This document shows positions 9,791-24,451 of a stretch of DNA of 64,000 nucleotides, piece after piece; position 1 is the stretch's first letter, and every line of letters starts with the position of its first letter. Source of the DNA: Deinococcus aerius (GTDB taxonomy: Bacteria > Deinococcota > Deinococci > Deinococcales > Deinococcaceae); assembly GCF_002897375.1 (NCBI RefSeq), contig NZ_BFAG01000006.1, positions 177,994 through 241,993 on the forward strand, written 5' to 3'. Both the position numbers and the translations under genes were made by a program. The notes under the pieces are model-generated. The model had not been told where the DNA came from, did no database searches, and saw only the letters and a list, made by a program, of their open reading frames with translations.

Positions 9791-10377
9791 CATTGTTCCC
9801 CCAGCGCGGCGAGGTCGGCGGGAGTGTTCACGTTCCGCAGGGCGTGGGGACTGACGGCCTGAATGAGCGGGTGCGGCACAGTGACGGTAAGGGCGGGTGG
9901 GGCGGCGTCCCGCAGCCGACGTTCCCCGGCGTCCAGAAGCCGGACCACCTGTTCCAGCAGGTCAGTGTGGTACAGGGCGGCGAGGGGCTGCGGCCTTCCC
10001 CCGGCGTCCAGGGCGAGGACGGCGCGAGACGTAGGGGTGCGGGCCTGCCCCAGCACCGTCCAGTACGCGGGGGTCAGGCGCGGCATGTCCACCCCGGCAA
10101 AAGCGACCCACCCCGGCCCGCGTTCAGCCTGTGCGGCCTCCAGGGCCGCCTCCAGCGCCGCGAGGGGTCCCTCGCCGGGGCGGGTGTCGGGCACGTTCAC
10201 CCAACCGGGCAGCGCGTAGCGTCCGGGCGGCGCGACGAGCAGGCGCCGGGGGCAGGTTTCCAGGCTGGCGGCGACGTGTTCGAGGAGTGGGCGGCCCTCC
10301 AGCCGCGCCGCCGCCTTGTCACTGCCGAAGCGGCTGGAACGGCCTCCCGCCGTGATCGCCGCCGTCACGTCCCGCAC
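9790..10377 (-). CDS. mobA: Molybdenum cofactor guanylyltransferase MobA
   Basis: 195 residues with the nucleotidyltransferase N-terminal loop ITAGGRSSRFGSDKA (residues 8-22), the metal-binding region FAGVDMP, and the C-terminal NVNTPADL typical of MobA. The enzyme attaches GMP to molybdopterin to make the bis-MGD cofactor. It starts at GTG 10377, three bases after the stop of the aldehyde dehydrogenase gene, so the two are co-transcribed. A MoaD-MoaE fusion for an earlier step of the same pathway lies at 63164. Confidence 0.88.
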   Translation of the reverse strand: MRDVTAAITAGGRSSRFGSDKAAARLEGRPLLEHVAASLETCPRRLLVAPPGRYALPGWVNVPDTRPGEGPLAALEAALEAAQAERGPGWVAFAGVDMPRLTPAYWTVLGQARTPTSRAVLALDAGGRPQPLAALYHTDLLEQVVRLLDAGERRLRDAAPPALTVTVPHPLIQAVSPHALRNVNTPADLAALGEQ

Positions 10378-10380
10378 GGC

Positions 10381-11802
10381 TCAGCGCTCGAGCTGGCGCT
10401 GGGCCCAGGCGACGAGGCGCGGGACGGCCCGGCCATAGGGGGGATACAGCAGGCGGACGGAGCTGCGTTTCCCCTCGTGCATCACCGCCCGCTCGTGGCT
10501 GAAGGTGCGGAAGCCGTACTCCCCGTGGTAGCGGCCCGTCCCGCTCGCGCCCACCCCGCCGAAGGGCAGGTTCGGATTGACGAGATGCACCACCGTGCCG
10601 TTCACGACCAGGCCGCCGCTCGTGGTCTCGCGCTCCACCCGGGCGAGCGCGTCCCGGTCGTCCAGGAAGGCGTACAGCGCCAGCGGCGGGTCGAGGCGGC
10701 GGATCAGGGCGAGCGCCTCGCCGAAGTCGCGGTAGGTCAGCACCGGGAGGACCGGGCCGAAGAGTTCTTCCCGCATCAGCGGCATGTCCGGGGTCACATT
10801 CGTCACCACGGTGGGCGAGATGAAGCGCGAGGAAGGGTTGAACTCACCGCCGAGCACAACCCTCGCCCCCGCCGCCACGCTCCCCCGGGTCAGGCGCTCC
10901 AGCCGTTCCACGCTGCGCCCGTCCACCAGGCGGCCGTAGTCGGACCCGCTGCGCAGCCGCTCCCCCGTCCCGAAGCGGCGGGCGACGACCTCCATCATCC
11001 GCGCCACCAGCGGGTCCCGCAGCTCCTCGGGCACGAGGACGTAATCGGGCGCCACGCAGGTCTGCCCGGCGTTCAGGAACTTGCCCCAGGCGATCCGCTC
11101 CCCCGCCAGGGCGAGGTCGGCGCTCGCGTGGACGAGGGCCGGGCTCTTGCCGCCCAGTTCCAGCGTCACGCCCGTGAGGTGGGGCGCGGCGGCGGCCAGG
11201 ACCCGGCGCCCGACCTCGCCGCTCCCCGTGAAGAAGATGTGGTCGAAGGGGAGGGTGGTGAGTGACCCCGCCACCCCCGCGTCCCCCTCCACGACCGCGA
11301 CGAGGTGGGGCTCGAACACTTCCTCCAGCAGGAGGCGCAGGGCGCGGGCAGTCGCCGGGGCCTTTTCACTCGGCTTGAGGATGACCGTGTTCCCCGCCGC
11401 CAGGCTGGAGATCAGCGGCACGAGCGCGAGGTTGACCGGGTAGTTCCACGGGCTGAGGATCAGCGTGACCCCGCGCGCCTGGAACTGGACCTCGCTGCGG
11501 GTGCCGATCAGGGTGGCGGGCGTGGGCACCGGGCGGGGCGCCATCCAGCGCGGCAGGTGACGGACGGCGTGGCCCAGTTCTTCCACCGTGGGGTGGAGTT
11601 CCATGATCTCGGCCTCCGCGCGGCTCTTGCCCAGGTCGAGTGCGAGGGCGTCGGCCAGCCGCACCCGGTGGCGCCGAATGCCCTCCCGCAGGTGGCGCAG
11701 GATCGTCTGCCGCTCCCCGGCGCTCGTCCGCGCGGCCCGCCAGCGCCAGCCCTGCTGCGCGTCGAAGAGGGCCTGGAGTTCGGGGGGGACAGGCTGAGTC
11801 AT
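10381..11802 (-). CDS. NAD(P)-dependent aldehyde dehydrogenase (class 3-like)
   Basis: 473 residues, the length of class 3 / fatty or coniferyl aldehyde dehydrogenases rather than the ~500 of class 1/2. Visible motifs: SPWNYPVNL, FTGSGEVGR (nucleotide binding), ELGGKSP with the general-base Glu, and GQTCVAPDY with the catalytic Cys. It oxidises aldehydes to acids; substrate unknown. Start 11802 is supported by GGAGG about eight bases upstream (minus strand). First gene of a two-gene unit with mobA, with no obvious functional link. Confidence 0.9.
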   Translation of the reverse strand: MTQPVPPELQALFDAQQGWRWRAARTSAGERQTILRHLREGIRRHRVRLADALALDLGKSRAEAEIMELHPTVEELGHAVRHLPRWMAPRPVPTPATLIGTRSEVQFQARGVTLILSPWNYPVNLALVPLISSLAAGNTVILKPSEKAPATARALRLLLEEVFEPHLVAVVEGDAGVAGSLTTLPFDHIFFTGSGEVGRRVLAAAAPHLTGVTLELGGKSPALVHASADLALAGERIAWGKFLNAGQTCVAPDYVLVPEELRDPLVARMMEVVARRFGTGERLRSGSDYGRLVDGRSVERLERLTRGSVAAGARVVLGGEFNPSSRFISPTVVTNVTPDMPLMREELFGPVLPVLTYRDFGEALALIRRLDPPLALYAFLDDRDALARVERETTSGGLVVNGTVVHLVNPNLPFGGVGASGTGRYHGEYGFRTFSHERAVMHEGKRSSVRLLYPPYGRAVPRLVAWAQRQLER

Positions 11803-11989
11803 GGGGAAACCTCCGGCGGGGCAGTGGGGTGTGCGGCCAGGCTACCCCAAGGGGCGGGAACGTGTGCCCCCACCCCCGCCCACTTTTAGCTTGTCCTGAG
11901 ATTGCGCGCCAGCGAACACTGTTGAGCTTGGAGGGGGGGTCAAACTGCCGTAGGTCACAGTTGATCGGTTTCCACCCCGGAGGTCGCTT

Positions 11990-12433
11990 ATGAAGAAGCT
12001 CTTCGCGTTCGCCCTGCCCCTCGTCCTCGCCTCCTGCACCATGACGCTGTCCGGCAGCCCGTACACGCTGGGCAAGCAGCCCGCCGCCGGGGACCTGAGC
12101 CCCACCGGGACGGTGATGGGCAAGCGGTACGGCACGGTGATCATGACGGAGGCTCAGGTTATGGGCCTGAAGCCCAACCAGTACTACGTCGCGCACTACC
12201 ACCTCCAGGGCACGGCGAGCCCCAACCCCTGCGAGAGCGGCGGCGCGCCCATCATGAGCAGCAAGATCGTGGGGCAGACCGACGCGAGCGGGATGCTGAT
12301 GTTGATGGGCAGCGCACCCCAGGCCGACGTGATGAACGCCACCTACTTCAACATCCACACCGCCAGCGACGCGGCGGGCACCCCGGCCGACGCGGGCGTG
12401 GCCTGCACGGCGGTGCAGATGCCCAAGATGTAA
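11990..12433 (+). CDS. Secreted lipoprotein, possible Cu/Zn-SOD-like fold
   Basis: A lipoprotein signal peptide (MKKLFAFALPLVLASC, lipobox LASC) precedes about 130 mature residues. The spacing of HYHLQG, a CES Cys, and FNIHTASD plus a second Cys near the C-terminus recalls the Cu/Zn superoxide dismutase-like beta-barrel. Several metal-ligand histidines of true SodC are not apparent, so enzyme activity is doubtful. GGAGG about seven bases before ATG 11990 fixes the start. Probably envelope-anchored. Confidence 0.6.
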   Translation: MKKLFAFALPLVLASCTMTLSGSPYTLGKQPAAGDLSPTGTVMGKRYGTVIMTEAQVMGLKPNQYYVAHYHLQGTASPNPCESGGAPIMSSKIVGQTDASGMLMLMGSAPQADVMNATYFNIHTASDAAGTPADAGVACTAVQMPKM

Positions 12434-12449
12434 CGTTCACCCCCTGCCT

Positions 12450-12485
12450 GCGTCCCGGCTCCTCACGAACCGGGACGCTTGCGTT
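12450..12485 (+). terminator. Hairpin terminator overlapping the rsmD promoter
   Basis: GCGTCCCGG (12450-12458) pairs perfectly with CCGGGACGC (12470-12478). The run after it (TTGCGTT) is only partly T and merges with the TACCCT -10 box of rsmD at 12485. Confidence 0.5.
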
Positions 12486-12497
12486 ACCCTGCCTCCC

Positions 12498-13555
<1,058 letters not shown>

Positions 13556-13599
13556 AGGGGCTGGGGCCGGAGGATAAAGCCTGGTGTAGACACAAAAGC

Positions 13600-13638
13600 T
13601 CCTCCCCCTTGAGGGGGGAGGTTGGGAGGGGGTGAGTG
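13600..13638. repeat. Purine/pyrimidine palindromic repeat, family A-like fragment
   Basis: CTCCTCCCCCTTGAGGGGGGAG is an imperfect palindrome followed by GTTGGGAGGGGG. It resembles the family A core and lies in the coaD-metK gap (13556-13793), which otherwise holds only the copy at 13693. Confidence 0.5.
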
Positions 13639-13692
13639 GGCATAGCGTCACAAGGCCAGGCGAGTGTCCAGGCCCCTCGTTCTGAGCCGAAG

Positions 13693-13757
13693 CAGCAGGG
13701 CAAGCTGGCGCTTGCCACCCCTCTCCCCGGCCCTCTCCCGCAAGGGGAGAGGGAGAA
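13693..13757 (-). repeat. Dispersed noncoding repeat, family A, copy 1 (inverted)
   Basis: Read on the minus strand it runs TTCTCCCTCTCCCCTTG, then GGGAGAGGGCCGGGGAGAGG and GGTGGCAAGCGCCAGCTTGCC. This matches the copy at 19602-19665 over about 60 bases and the shorter one at 33258-33305. Confidence 0.65.
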
Positions 13758-13793
13758 GACCCCCAGCCTCCTCCCCCTGATGCCCCCTTGCCC

Positions 13794-15083
<1,290 letters not shown>

Positions 15084-15191
15084 GTTCGCTCCTGTGCGCG
15101 CGGGGAGGCGTCTCGCAGAACGGCCTGGAGAGGGATGTCGCCCCGGTCCCCGCGCGGTCCACCCCGGGCGAGGTGGCACCGGCGCAGCGTA
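15084..15191 (-). promoter_or_regulatory. metK promoter and foldable 5' leader
   Basis: The -10 box TACGCT is on the minus strand at 15191-15186, giving a leader of about 95 bases. In it a perfect 10-bp helix can form between 15156-15147 (CGCGCGGGGA) and 15106-15097 (TCCCCGCGCG). The 3' strand ends shortly before the AGGAGC ribosome-binding site. Most other genes here are leaderless, so a long structured leader suggests regulation. I do not recognise a known SAM riboswitch class. Confidence 0.4.
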
Positions 15192-15255
15192 ACGCACCGC
15201 CCGCCCCGGGAAAAGGACAAAGGGCAGGGATGGGGGAGAGGCGGCGGTGAAGGCG

Positions 15256-15720
15256 CTACGAATCCAGCGGCAGCTCGTAGCACAGGCTGTTCTCGATACC
15301 CACGTAGTAACCGTAGTTCGGAATGCGCCGGAAGCCCGCCGACTCGTAGAGCCCGATGGCCTCGGCCTGCAAATCTCCGGTTTCCAGCACCAGCCGCCGG
15401 AACCCCAGGGACCTCCCCCGCTCGATCAGCCCGTTGAGAATCTGGCGCCCCAGGCCCCGGCCCCGCGCCTCGGGAAGCGTGTACATGCGCTTGACCTCGG
15501 CCGTGTCCTCCTCGATGCGTTTCAGGGCTCCACACGCCAGCAGCCGCCCGTCCTCCTCGACCGCCACGAGCGCGCTGCCCTCGCCGGAGAGGATGGCCGG
15601 GTCAAAGGGCTCGGTGCGCTCGTCGGTGTCCTGGTAGAGCGCCCGCAACTCGCGCTGCTGGGCGTTCATCAGGTCGATCACGCGCGGGTCGCTGGGGGCA
15701 AGGTCGAGCAGGGCGGGCAT
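15256..15720 (-). CDS. GNAT-family N-acetyltransferase
   Basis: 154 residues with the acetyl-CoA binding motif A in [20 protein letters not shown] (R-G-x-G-L-G) and the C-terminal [15 protein letters not shown] of the fold. It transfers an acetyl group from acetyl-CoA to an unknown amine. Leaderless: TACCGT (minus, 15731-15726) lies 5 bp before ATG 15720. The frame extends a few codons upstream, but that would overlap the promoter. Confidence 0.85.
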   Translation of the reverse strand: MPALLDLAPSDPRVIDLMNAQQRELRALYQDTDERTEPFDPAILSGEGSALVAVEEDGRLLACGALKRIEEDTAEVKRMYTLPEARGRGLGRQILNGLIERGRSLGFRRLVLETGDLQAEAIGLYESAGFRRIPNYGYYVGIENSLCYELPLDS

Positions 15721-15792
15721 GGGGCACGGTAACACGGGGAGGTGACCCTTCTCAGGAGTTCATCGGCCGGGATGGAGTCCCGATCTCCCGCG

Positions 15793-16269
15793 CTAGAGGT
15801 CCGCCCTCATCGCCTCCCAGATTCCGGCGGGGAGTTCGCCCGCGACGCGCTCCAGGGTGCGCCCGGCGGCGGCCCGGACCATCTTCTCAAAGGCCACGCC
15901 GCCCCAGCCCTCGGCGGGGGGGGTGGTCAGGTGGGCGCGGAAGTGGAAGTGAAAGGTGACGCTGCCCCGCTCGTCCACCTCGGCCTGCCCCGCCACCTCG
16001 ACCCAGGCACGCTCGTCCGTGAGGGGCTGCGGCGTGAGGGTCGCGCCCCCCGGCGTCACCGTCAGCAGGCTGTGAAAGGGGAGATCCACCTCGCCCAGCA
16101 CGGGGACGGGGACGATGAGTTCGCCGGTCACCCCCTCGTGGTCGGCCCGCAGGTTTCGCAGGAAGCGAACGCGCGCCAGGGCCACGCCCGCGTCCCGCAC
16201 AAACGCGAGCGCCGCCTCCTGCCCGCCCGGATGCGCGAGGGTAAAGGACTGGTGCGCCTCAATCAGCAC
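15793..16269 (-). CDS. DUF3809-type protein
   Basis: 158 residues, starting at GTG 16269, with alternating hydrophobic beta-strand sequence in the N-terminal two thirds and two amphipathic helices at the end (FEKMVRAAAGRTLERVAGELP). It matches my recollection of DUF3809, a Deinococcus-centred family of unknown function with a lipid-binding-like appearance. It follows the DUF3248-like gene by seven bases, so the two form one transcript from the 16574 promoter. Confidence 0.65.
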   Translation of the reverse strand: MLIEAHQSFTLAHPGGQEAALAFVRDAGVALARVRFLRNLRADHEGVTGELIVPVPVLGEVDLPFHSLLTVTPGGATLTPQPLTDERAWVEVAGQAEVDERGSVTFHFHFRAHLTTPPAEGWGGVAFEKMVRAAAGRTLERVAGELPAGIWEAMRADL

Positions 16270-16276
16270 GCGGGGA

Positions 16277-16561
<285 letters not shown>

Positions 16562-16605
16562 GCGGGCCATTGTACGTGGACCGCCGGGGGAGTAGAACCG
16601 GGGGC

Positions 16606-16872
16606 GTGACTCCCTCCCCCCTCTCCTGGCGAGCCCTGGAAACCCGCGTGGGCCTGGACGCCCTGCCCGAGTTCCACCGCGCCTTTCTGACCTGGCGCGG
16701 GGTGGAGGGCGCGGGCGAGATGCCGCTGCGCCGGGTGGGCCAGCGGGTCGAGGCCGAACTGAACCGGCTGGTGCAGGGCGGGCAGGCCCAGCGGCAGGGC
16801 GAGGACTGGCTGCTCTCGCCCGGCGCGCTGGACGGCTTCGGGGCGGCCCAACCGTACTTGGCAGACCTGTGA
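16606..16872 (+). CDS. Hypothetical protein, 88 aa
   Basis: GTG 16606 gives an 88-residue protein with Trp/Leu/Arg-rich helices (FHRAFLTWRGVEG, VGQRVEAELNRLVQGG), perhaps a small winged-helix-like fold, but no family recognised. An upstream in-frame ATG at 16570 would overlap the minus-strand promoter of the DUF3248-like gene. TAGAAC just upstream is only a near match to the leaderless box. Ends one base before the convergent small gene. Confidence 0.55.
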   Translation: MTPSPLSWRALETRVGLDALPEFHRAFLTWRGVEGAGEMPLRRVGQRVEAELNRLVQGGQAQRQGEDWLLSPGALDGFGAAQPYLADL

Positions 16873-16873
16873 G

Positions 16874-17074
16874 CTACGGGAGGGGCGGCACCTCGACGAC
16901 CTCGTAGAGCCATCCCTCGTCGGTGGCGAGCCGGGCCGCCTCGTCCGCCTCCCCCGGGGTGGCGAAGACCCGGCGCCCCCCCGCATCGTCCTCCAGCCAG
17001 TGGGGTTCGTCCAGCAGGGCGTCCTGGCCGTGGGCGTCCTTGTGCATGTACTGGAGGCGGACGGCGTAGGGCAT
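16874..17074 (-). CDS. Small conserved hypothetical protein, 66 aa
   Basis: Acidic protein (MPYAVRLQYMHKDAHGQDAL; later WLYEVVEVPPLP) without membrane or signal sequence. The start is well supported: TAACCT (minus, 17087-17082) lies 7 bp before ATG 17074. The promoter lies inside the 3' end of the arginase gene. Function unknown. Confidence 0.65.
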   Translation of the reverse strand: MPYAVRLQYMHKDAHGQDALLDEPHWLEDDAGGRRVFATPGEADEAARLATDEGWLYEVVEVPPLP

Positions 17075-17084
17075 GGGCGTCAGG

Positions 17085-17981
<897 letters not shown>

Positions 17982-18030
17982 GGCCTTCAGGGTAGGGCGG
18001 GGAAGGGGCTATGCCTCACGGCTGCAACAT

Positions 18031-19397
<1,367 letters not shown>

Positions 19398-19556
19398 AGG
19401 GAGGTGGGCGGATGGGCGATGAATAGCCATGCTGCCAAGTGGGCGCGGGCCGGGTGGAGGCGCCGGAGGTCTTCTGCCGGGCAGGGTGAGCGCAAAGTCG
19501 CTCAGTCCGCCCAGGCTCGTATCACCCTGCCGGCCCTCCGGGCCACCTCCCCTCCA

Positions 19557-19718
19557 AACGCCTGATGTGCAATGCAGAAAGCACCCTGTGGGATGAGGTT
19601 TTTTCTCCCTCTCCCCTTGAGGGAGAGGGTTGGGGAGAGGGGTGGCGAGCGCAGCTCGCCCTCGTGCCAGACAACGAAAAGGCCACTTCGCCCAACTTCT
19701 CATTGCACATCAAGCGTT
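19557..19718. repeat. MITE-like element with 22-bp inverted repeats
   Basis: AACGCCTGATGTGCAATGCAG (19557 on) and its near-complement ending at 19718 (TTCTCATTGCACATCAAGCG) bound 162 bases. Inside lies a complete family A repeat (19602-19665). No coding capacity. Copies elsewhere would confirm a miniature transposable element. Confidence 0.55.
19602..19665 (+). repeat. Dispersed noncoding repeat, family A, copy 2
   Basis: Runs TTTCTCCCTCTCCCCTTGAG, GGAGAGGGTTGGGGAGAGGG, then GTGGCGAGCGCAGCTCGCC. It can fold into consecutive stems. Same family as 13693-13757 (inverted) and 33258-33305. Confidence 0.65.
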
Positions 19719-19760
19719 CCAAGGGAGGCAGAAGAATGAACGCTCTGGAGGGCAAAGGCC

Positions 19761-19812
19761 CGACCTGGCTCCCTTTCCAGGGGAGCGGTCAGCACCGCTG
19801 ACGGAGGGGTGG
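19761..19812 (+). repeat. Dispersed palindromic repeat, family C, copy 1
   Basis: CGACCTGGCTCCCTTTCCAG, GGGAGCGGTCAGCACCGCTG and ACGGAGGGGT match the inverted copy at 33927-33975. GACGTTGCGGT follows at 19839 and also near the other copy (34030). The gap 19363-19935 holds only these repeats and no gene. Confidence 0.6.
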
Positions 19813-19935
19813 AGCGGGGCGAGCGCCCTCAACCCCCGACGTTGCGGTCGCCCTGTCCTGCCGGGCCCGACCCCCTACCGCCCCCGGCCCGGCGGAGCTA
19901 AACTGACCGGATCGCTTCACCGTCTGGAGGGGCCC

Positions 19936-20610
<675 letters not shown>

Positions 20611-20699
20611 GAAAAGCCGAATTTTGTCGCCCGGTACGCCATTTTCCTTAAGGCTGGGTAGTCCTTTGGCACACGTAGCCCTGACAGGGGGGCGGCATA

Positions 20700-20850
20700 C
20701 TGCGCCCTGGCCCCGAGGGGCCGGAGGGAGACGCCCACCTCCTACCAAACGGGCGCGCGAGCGGGCCGGAAGTAGGCCGCGAGCAGGTTCGAGTCCTGTC
20801 ACCCGCATCCCCCAAAACGGCAGAAGGGAGCCCCCACCGGCTCCCTTTTT
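20700..20850 (+). ncRNA. Structured locus with tRNA-like T-arm, no intact acceptor
   Basis: Hairpins follow in tRNA-like order: 20709-20722, GGAGG...CCTCC (20723-20742), GCGGGCC...GGCCGC (20761-20780), then a convincing T-arm GCAGG-TTCGAGT-CCTGT (20783-20799) and CACCCGCA. No 5' partner GCGGGTG exists, so a functional tRNA is unlikely. A strong terminator ends the locus. It may be a class II tRNA remnant or an unrelated small RNA. Confidence 0.35.
20826..20850 (+). terminator. Intrinsic terminator
   Basis: GGGAGCC (20826-20832) pairs with GGCTCCC (20839-20845), followed by five T. It ends whatever is transcribed across the tRNA-like locus, and lies 20 bases before the MazG-like gene. Confidence 0.85.
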
Positions 20851-20870
20851 CCTTGCTCTACCATCCGGGC

Positions 20871-21302
20871 ATGACCCTGACCCCCAGCAACGCCGCCCGC
20901 CTGCGTGAGTTTCACCGGGCCGTGGGCCTGGCCTCGCCCGCGCGCCCGACCGTCCCCGGCCCCGACCTCCTGACCCTGCGCCGCACCCTGATCCGCGAGG
21001 AGGCGGGGGAGGTGGAGGGGGAATGGGGTCGCCTGGAGGAGCGGCTCCGGTCAGGCGAGGCCGTCACGCCCGCCGACCTCGCCCCGCTCGCGCACGAACT
21101 CGCCGACCTGCTGTACGTGACCTACGGCGCCCTGGACGCCCTGGGGATTGACGCCGACGCGGTGTTCGCCGAGGTCCACCGCGCCAACATGGCAAAGCTC
21201 GGCGGCCCCAGACGAGCGGACGGCAAGCTGCTCAAGCCCGGGGGCTGGCAGCCTGCCGACGTGCGGGGGGTGATTGAGGGGCAGGAAGTGGGAAGTGGTT
21301 AG
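20871..21302 (+). CDS. MazG-like nucleotide pyrophosphohydrolase (DR2231-like)
   Basis: 143 residues, all-alpha. The metal-binding pattern EEAGEVEGEW (ExxxE) is followed by HELADLLYVTYGAL (ExxD) and NMAKLGGPRRADGK, as in the D. radiodurans MazG-like protein DR2231, which is described as a dUTP-hydrolysing enzyme. It would clean the nucleotide pool. Leaderless: TACCAT (20859-20864) lies 6 bp before ATG 20871. Substrate assignment is by analogy. Confidence 0.8.
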   Translation: MTLTPSNAARLREFHRAVGLASPARPTVPGPDLLTLRRTLIREEAGEVEGEWGRLEERLRSGEAVTPADLAPLAHELADLLYVTYGALDALGIDADAVFAEVHRANMAKLGGPRRADGKLLKPGGWQPADVRGVIEGQEVGSG

Positions 21303-21344
21303 TGGGTCGTAGTTCCCCCACTTCTTACTGACCACAGACCTTCT

Positions 21345-21890
<546 letters not shown>

Positions 21891-21899
21891 CATGCCTCC

Positions 21900-21916
21900 T
21901 TACGTAAATAACATAA
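21900..21916 (-). promoter_or_regulatory. Radiation/desiccation response motif (RDRM) of ddrB
   Basis: On the minus strand the 17 bases read TTATGTTATTTACGTAA, a near-palindrome that fits the RDRM consensus TTATGTCATTGACATAA. RDRMs are bound by the repressor DdrO, which the protease IrrE (PprI) cleaves after DNA damage. Its position directly before the Shine-Dalgarno sequence implies repression at the promoter or transcription start. Confidence 0.93.
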
Positions 21917-21930
21917 CATAAAAGGCGGGC

Positions 21931-22308
21931 TCAGGGGGAGGAGGAACTCGTCCTCTTCCGCCGCGACACCGTGCCCAGGAACAGGGCCAGCACCTCGCCC
22001 TCCTCGCCCCGGCGGACCTCGACCCGGTAGGTCGCCAGGGTGCGGCCCACCCGCTCGGGGGTGGCGACGGCGACGAGCTGTTCCCCCTCCCGCGCCGCCC
22101 GGAAGAAACTCAGGTGCGTCTCGACCGCCACCGCCTGCGCCTCCAGGTTGCTGATGACCGCGAAGGCCTCGTCCGCCAGGCTGAAGAGCAGGCCGCCGTG
22201 CGCGGTGCCGTGCATGTTCAGGCCGCCCCAGGTCACGGTCAGGGCGACGCGGGTGCGTTCCGGTGTGGCCTCCAGCACCCGCATCCCCAGAGTGTCCGCG
22301 TAGCTCAT
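21931..22308 (-). CDS. Hotdog-fold thioesterase, PaaI-like
   Basis: 125 residues with the PaaI signature NMHGTAHGGLLFSLADEAFA (the catalytic region around HGG...D). PaaI-type enzymes hydrolyse aryl- or acyl-CoA thioesters as tetramers. The upstream frame is open, but TACCCT (minus, 22320-22315) lies 6 bp before ATG 22308, fixing a leaderless start. A short Ser-rich tail ends the protein. Downstream of the MerR regulator gene, with about 53 bases between. Confidence 0.85.
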   Translation of the reverse strand: MSYADTLGMRVLEATPERTRVALTVTWGGLNMHGTAHGGLLFSLADEAFAVISNLEAQAVAVETHLSFFRAAREGEQLVAVATPERVGRTLATYRVEVRRGEEGEVLALFLGTVSRRKRTSSSSP

Positions 22309-22361
22309 GGCGGCAGGGTAACGCCCCCAGCCGGGGGAGGCCGGGGGCAGGGGAGCGAGGC

Positions 22362-23204
22362 TCAGCCCCGGGGCACGAACGGATAGGCCACGTCGCCCGC
22401 TGGGTCGTGCTCCCCCAGGGTGTTCCAGTCCCTCGGGTACACCTCGCGGGGGTGCAACTCGCCCGAAGTCCCGTGATGGCGCGCGTACTCGAACACGGCG
22501 TCGTAGGCCCGCAGGATGTCCGGGAACACGAACTGGGCCTTGGTCAGGGTGACGTAGGCCTCCTGGTGGGCGGGTTCCTCGCGTACAGTCACCTTCTCCG
22601 GGACGGTCAGGGTTCCGCTGAAAGGCACACATACCTCAACCGGGCCGTCGCTGTCGGCGTTCACCTGGCCGTGGAAGATCACCAGGCTCGCACCCGCCGC
22701 CTGCGCGCCCACAAGAGCGTGCAGGGTGTCAAACGACTCCATGATGAAGCCTTGCAGGTCGGCCACATACAGCCGCCGCGAGAGGGTCGCCATGCGCTGG
22801 GCAGGCACGAACCGTTCCCGAACCTCATAAGTAATGGTCATCTCCGTCTCTCCTTGCAGTTTCTCGATGAGGTACTGCGCCAGGCCGCGCCGCCGCCCGT
22901 GCGCCCGCTCCAGTCCTCCCCAGCACTGGGTCAGCCGCGCCGCCCGCTCGGGGGCTGGGGCGTCCAGCAAGCTCCTGATCTCGCTCAGCGGCAGGTCGAG
23001 TTGCCGCAGCAGGGCGATCAGTTGCGCGGCGGCGAGTTGGCCCGGGGCGTAGTAGCGGTAGCCCGTCGCGGGGTCCACCCGGGCGGGGGGCAGCAGGCCC
23101 AGGTCGTCGTACAGCCGCAGGGCCTTGGGGCTCAGGCGCGAGGCGCGCGCGAACGCGCCGATGGTGAGGCTGGTGGGCGTGTCTGCGGTGCTGTTGTCGG
23201 TCAT
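22362..23204 (-). CDS. MerR-family regulator with GyrI-like effector domain
   Basis: 280 residues. Residues 13-80 are a MerR winged helix (LTIGAFARASRLSPKALRLY, DPATGYRYYAPGQL). The usual dimerisation helix follows, and the C-terminal ~150 residues are a GyrI/BmrR-like ligand-binding domain (ITYEVRERFVPAQRMATLSR). Such proteins twist a promoter when bound by lipophilic cations or drugs. A likely operator lies just upstream at 23226-23245, so autoregulation is probable. The target may also include the M42 peptidase gene on the other strand. Confidence 0.85.
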   Translation of the reverse strand: MTDNSTADTPTSLTIGAFARASRLSPKALRLYDDLGLLPPARVDPATGYRYYAPGQLAAAQLIALLRQLDLPLSEIRSLLDAPAPERAARLTQCWGGLERAHGRRRGLAQYLIEKLQGETEMTITYEVRERFVPAQRMATLSRRLYVADLQGFIMESFDTLHALVGAQAAGASLVIFHGQVNADSDGPVEVCVPFSGTLTVPEKVTVREEPAHQEAYVTLTKAQFVFPDILRAYDAVFEYARHHGTSGELHPREVYPRDWNTLGEHDPAGDVAYPFVPRG

Positions 23205-23225
23205 GCTGCGGTCACCCCCGGAGGC

Positions 23226-23245
23226 TGTCCCTATAGGTAGGGGCA
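23226..23245. promoter_or_regulatory. Candidate MerR-type operator
   Basis: TGTCCCTA-TAGG-TAGGGGCA is a 20-base inverted repeat with 8-base arms and one mismatch, placed between the divergent merR and peptidase starts. MerR-family operators are inverted repeats of this kind in promoter spacers. The matching -35/-10 boxes are not clear. Confidence 0.5.
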
Positions 23246-23304
23246 GTGTGCGCTCTGCCCCAGGGGCAGGGTCAAGGGCCGTGCGGCGTGGCTATCATGC
23301 CCCC

Positions 23305-24354
<1,050 letters not shown>

Positions 24355-24451
24355 GAGGCCTTCACCGGACCGAAGCTGTGAGCTGTAGGCTGCCCTGATG
24401 CCCGTGCCGCCGGGGGTCTTCGTCCCTGGAGGGGTTGGGGCTTTGTGGCGA

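Noticed and set aside
15084..15191. Calling the metK leader a SAM-I or SAM-II riboswitch
   Set aside because: None of the conserved core blocks of those classes is visible; only a single long helix supports structure.
20664..20701. TTTGGCACACGTAGCCC as a sigma-54 promoter before the tRNA-like locus
   Set aside because: The -12 element (TTGC) is missing and Deinococcus is not known to use sigma-54.
20700..20850. Calling the locus a functional tRNA or the SRP RNA
   Set aside because: No 5' acceptor partner for CACCCGC at the expected distance, and the GGAA loop context does not match the SRP core.
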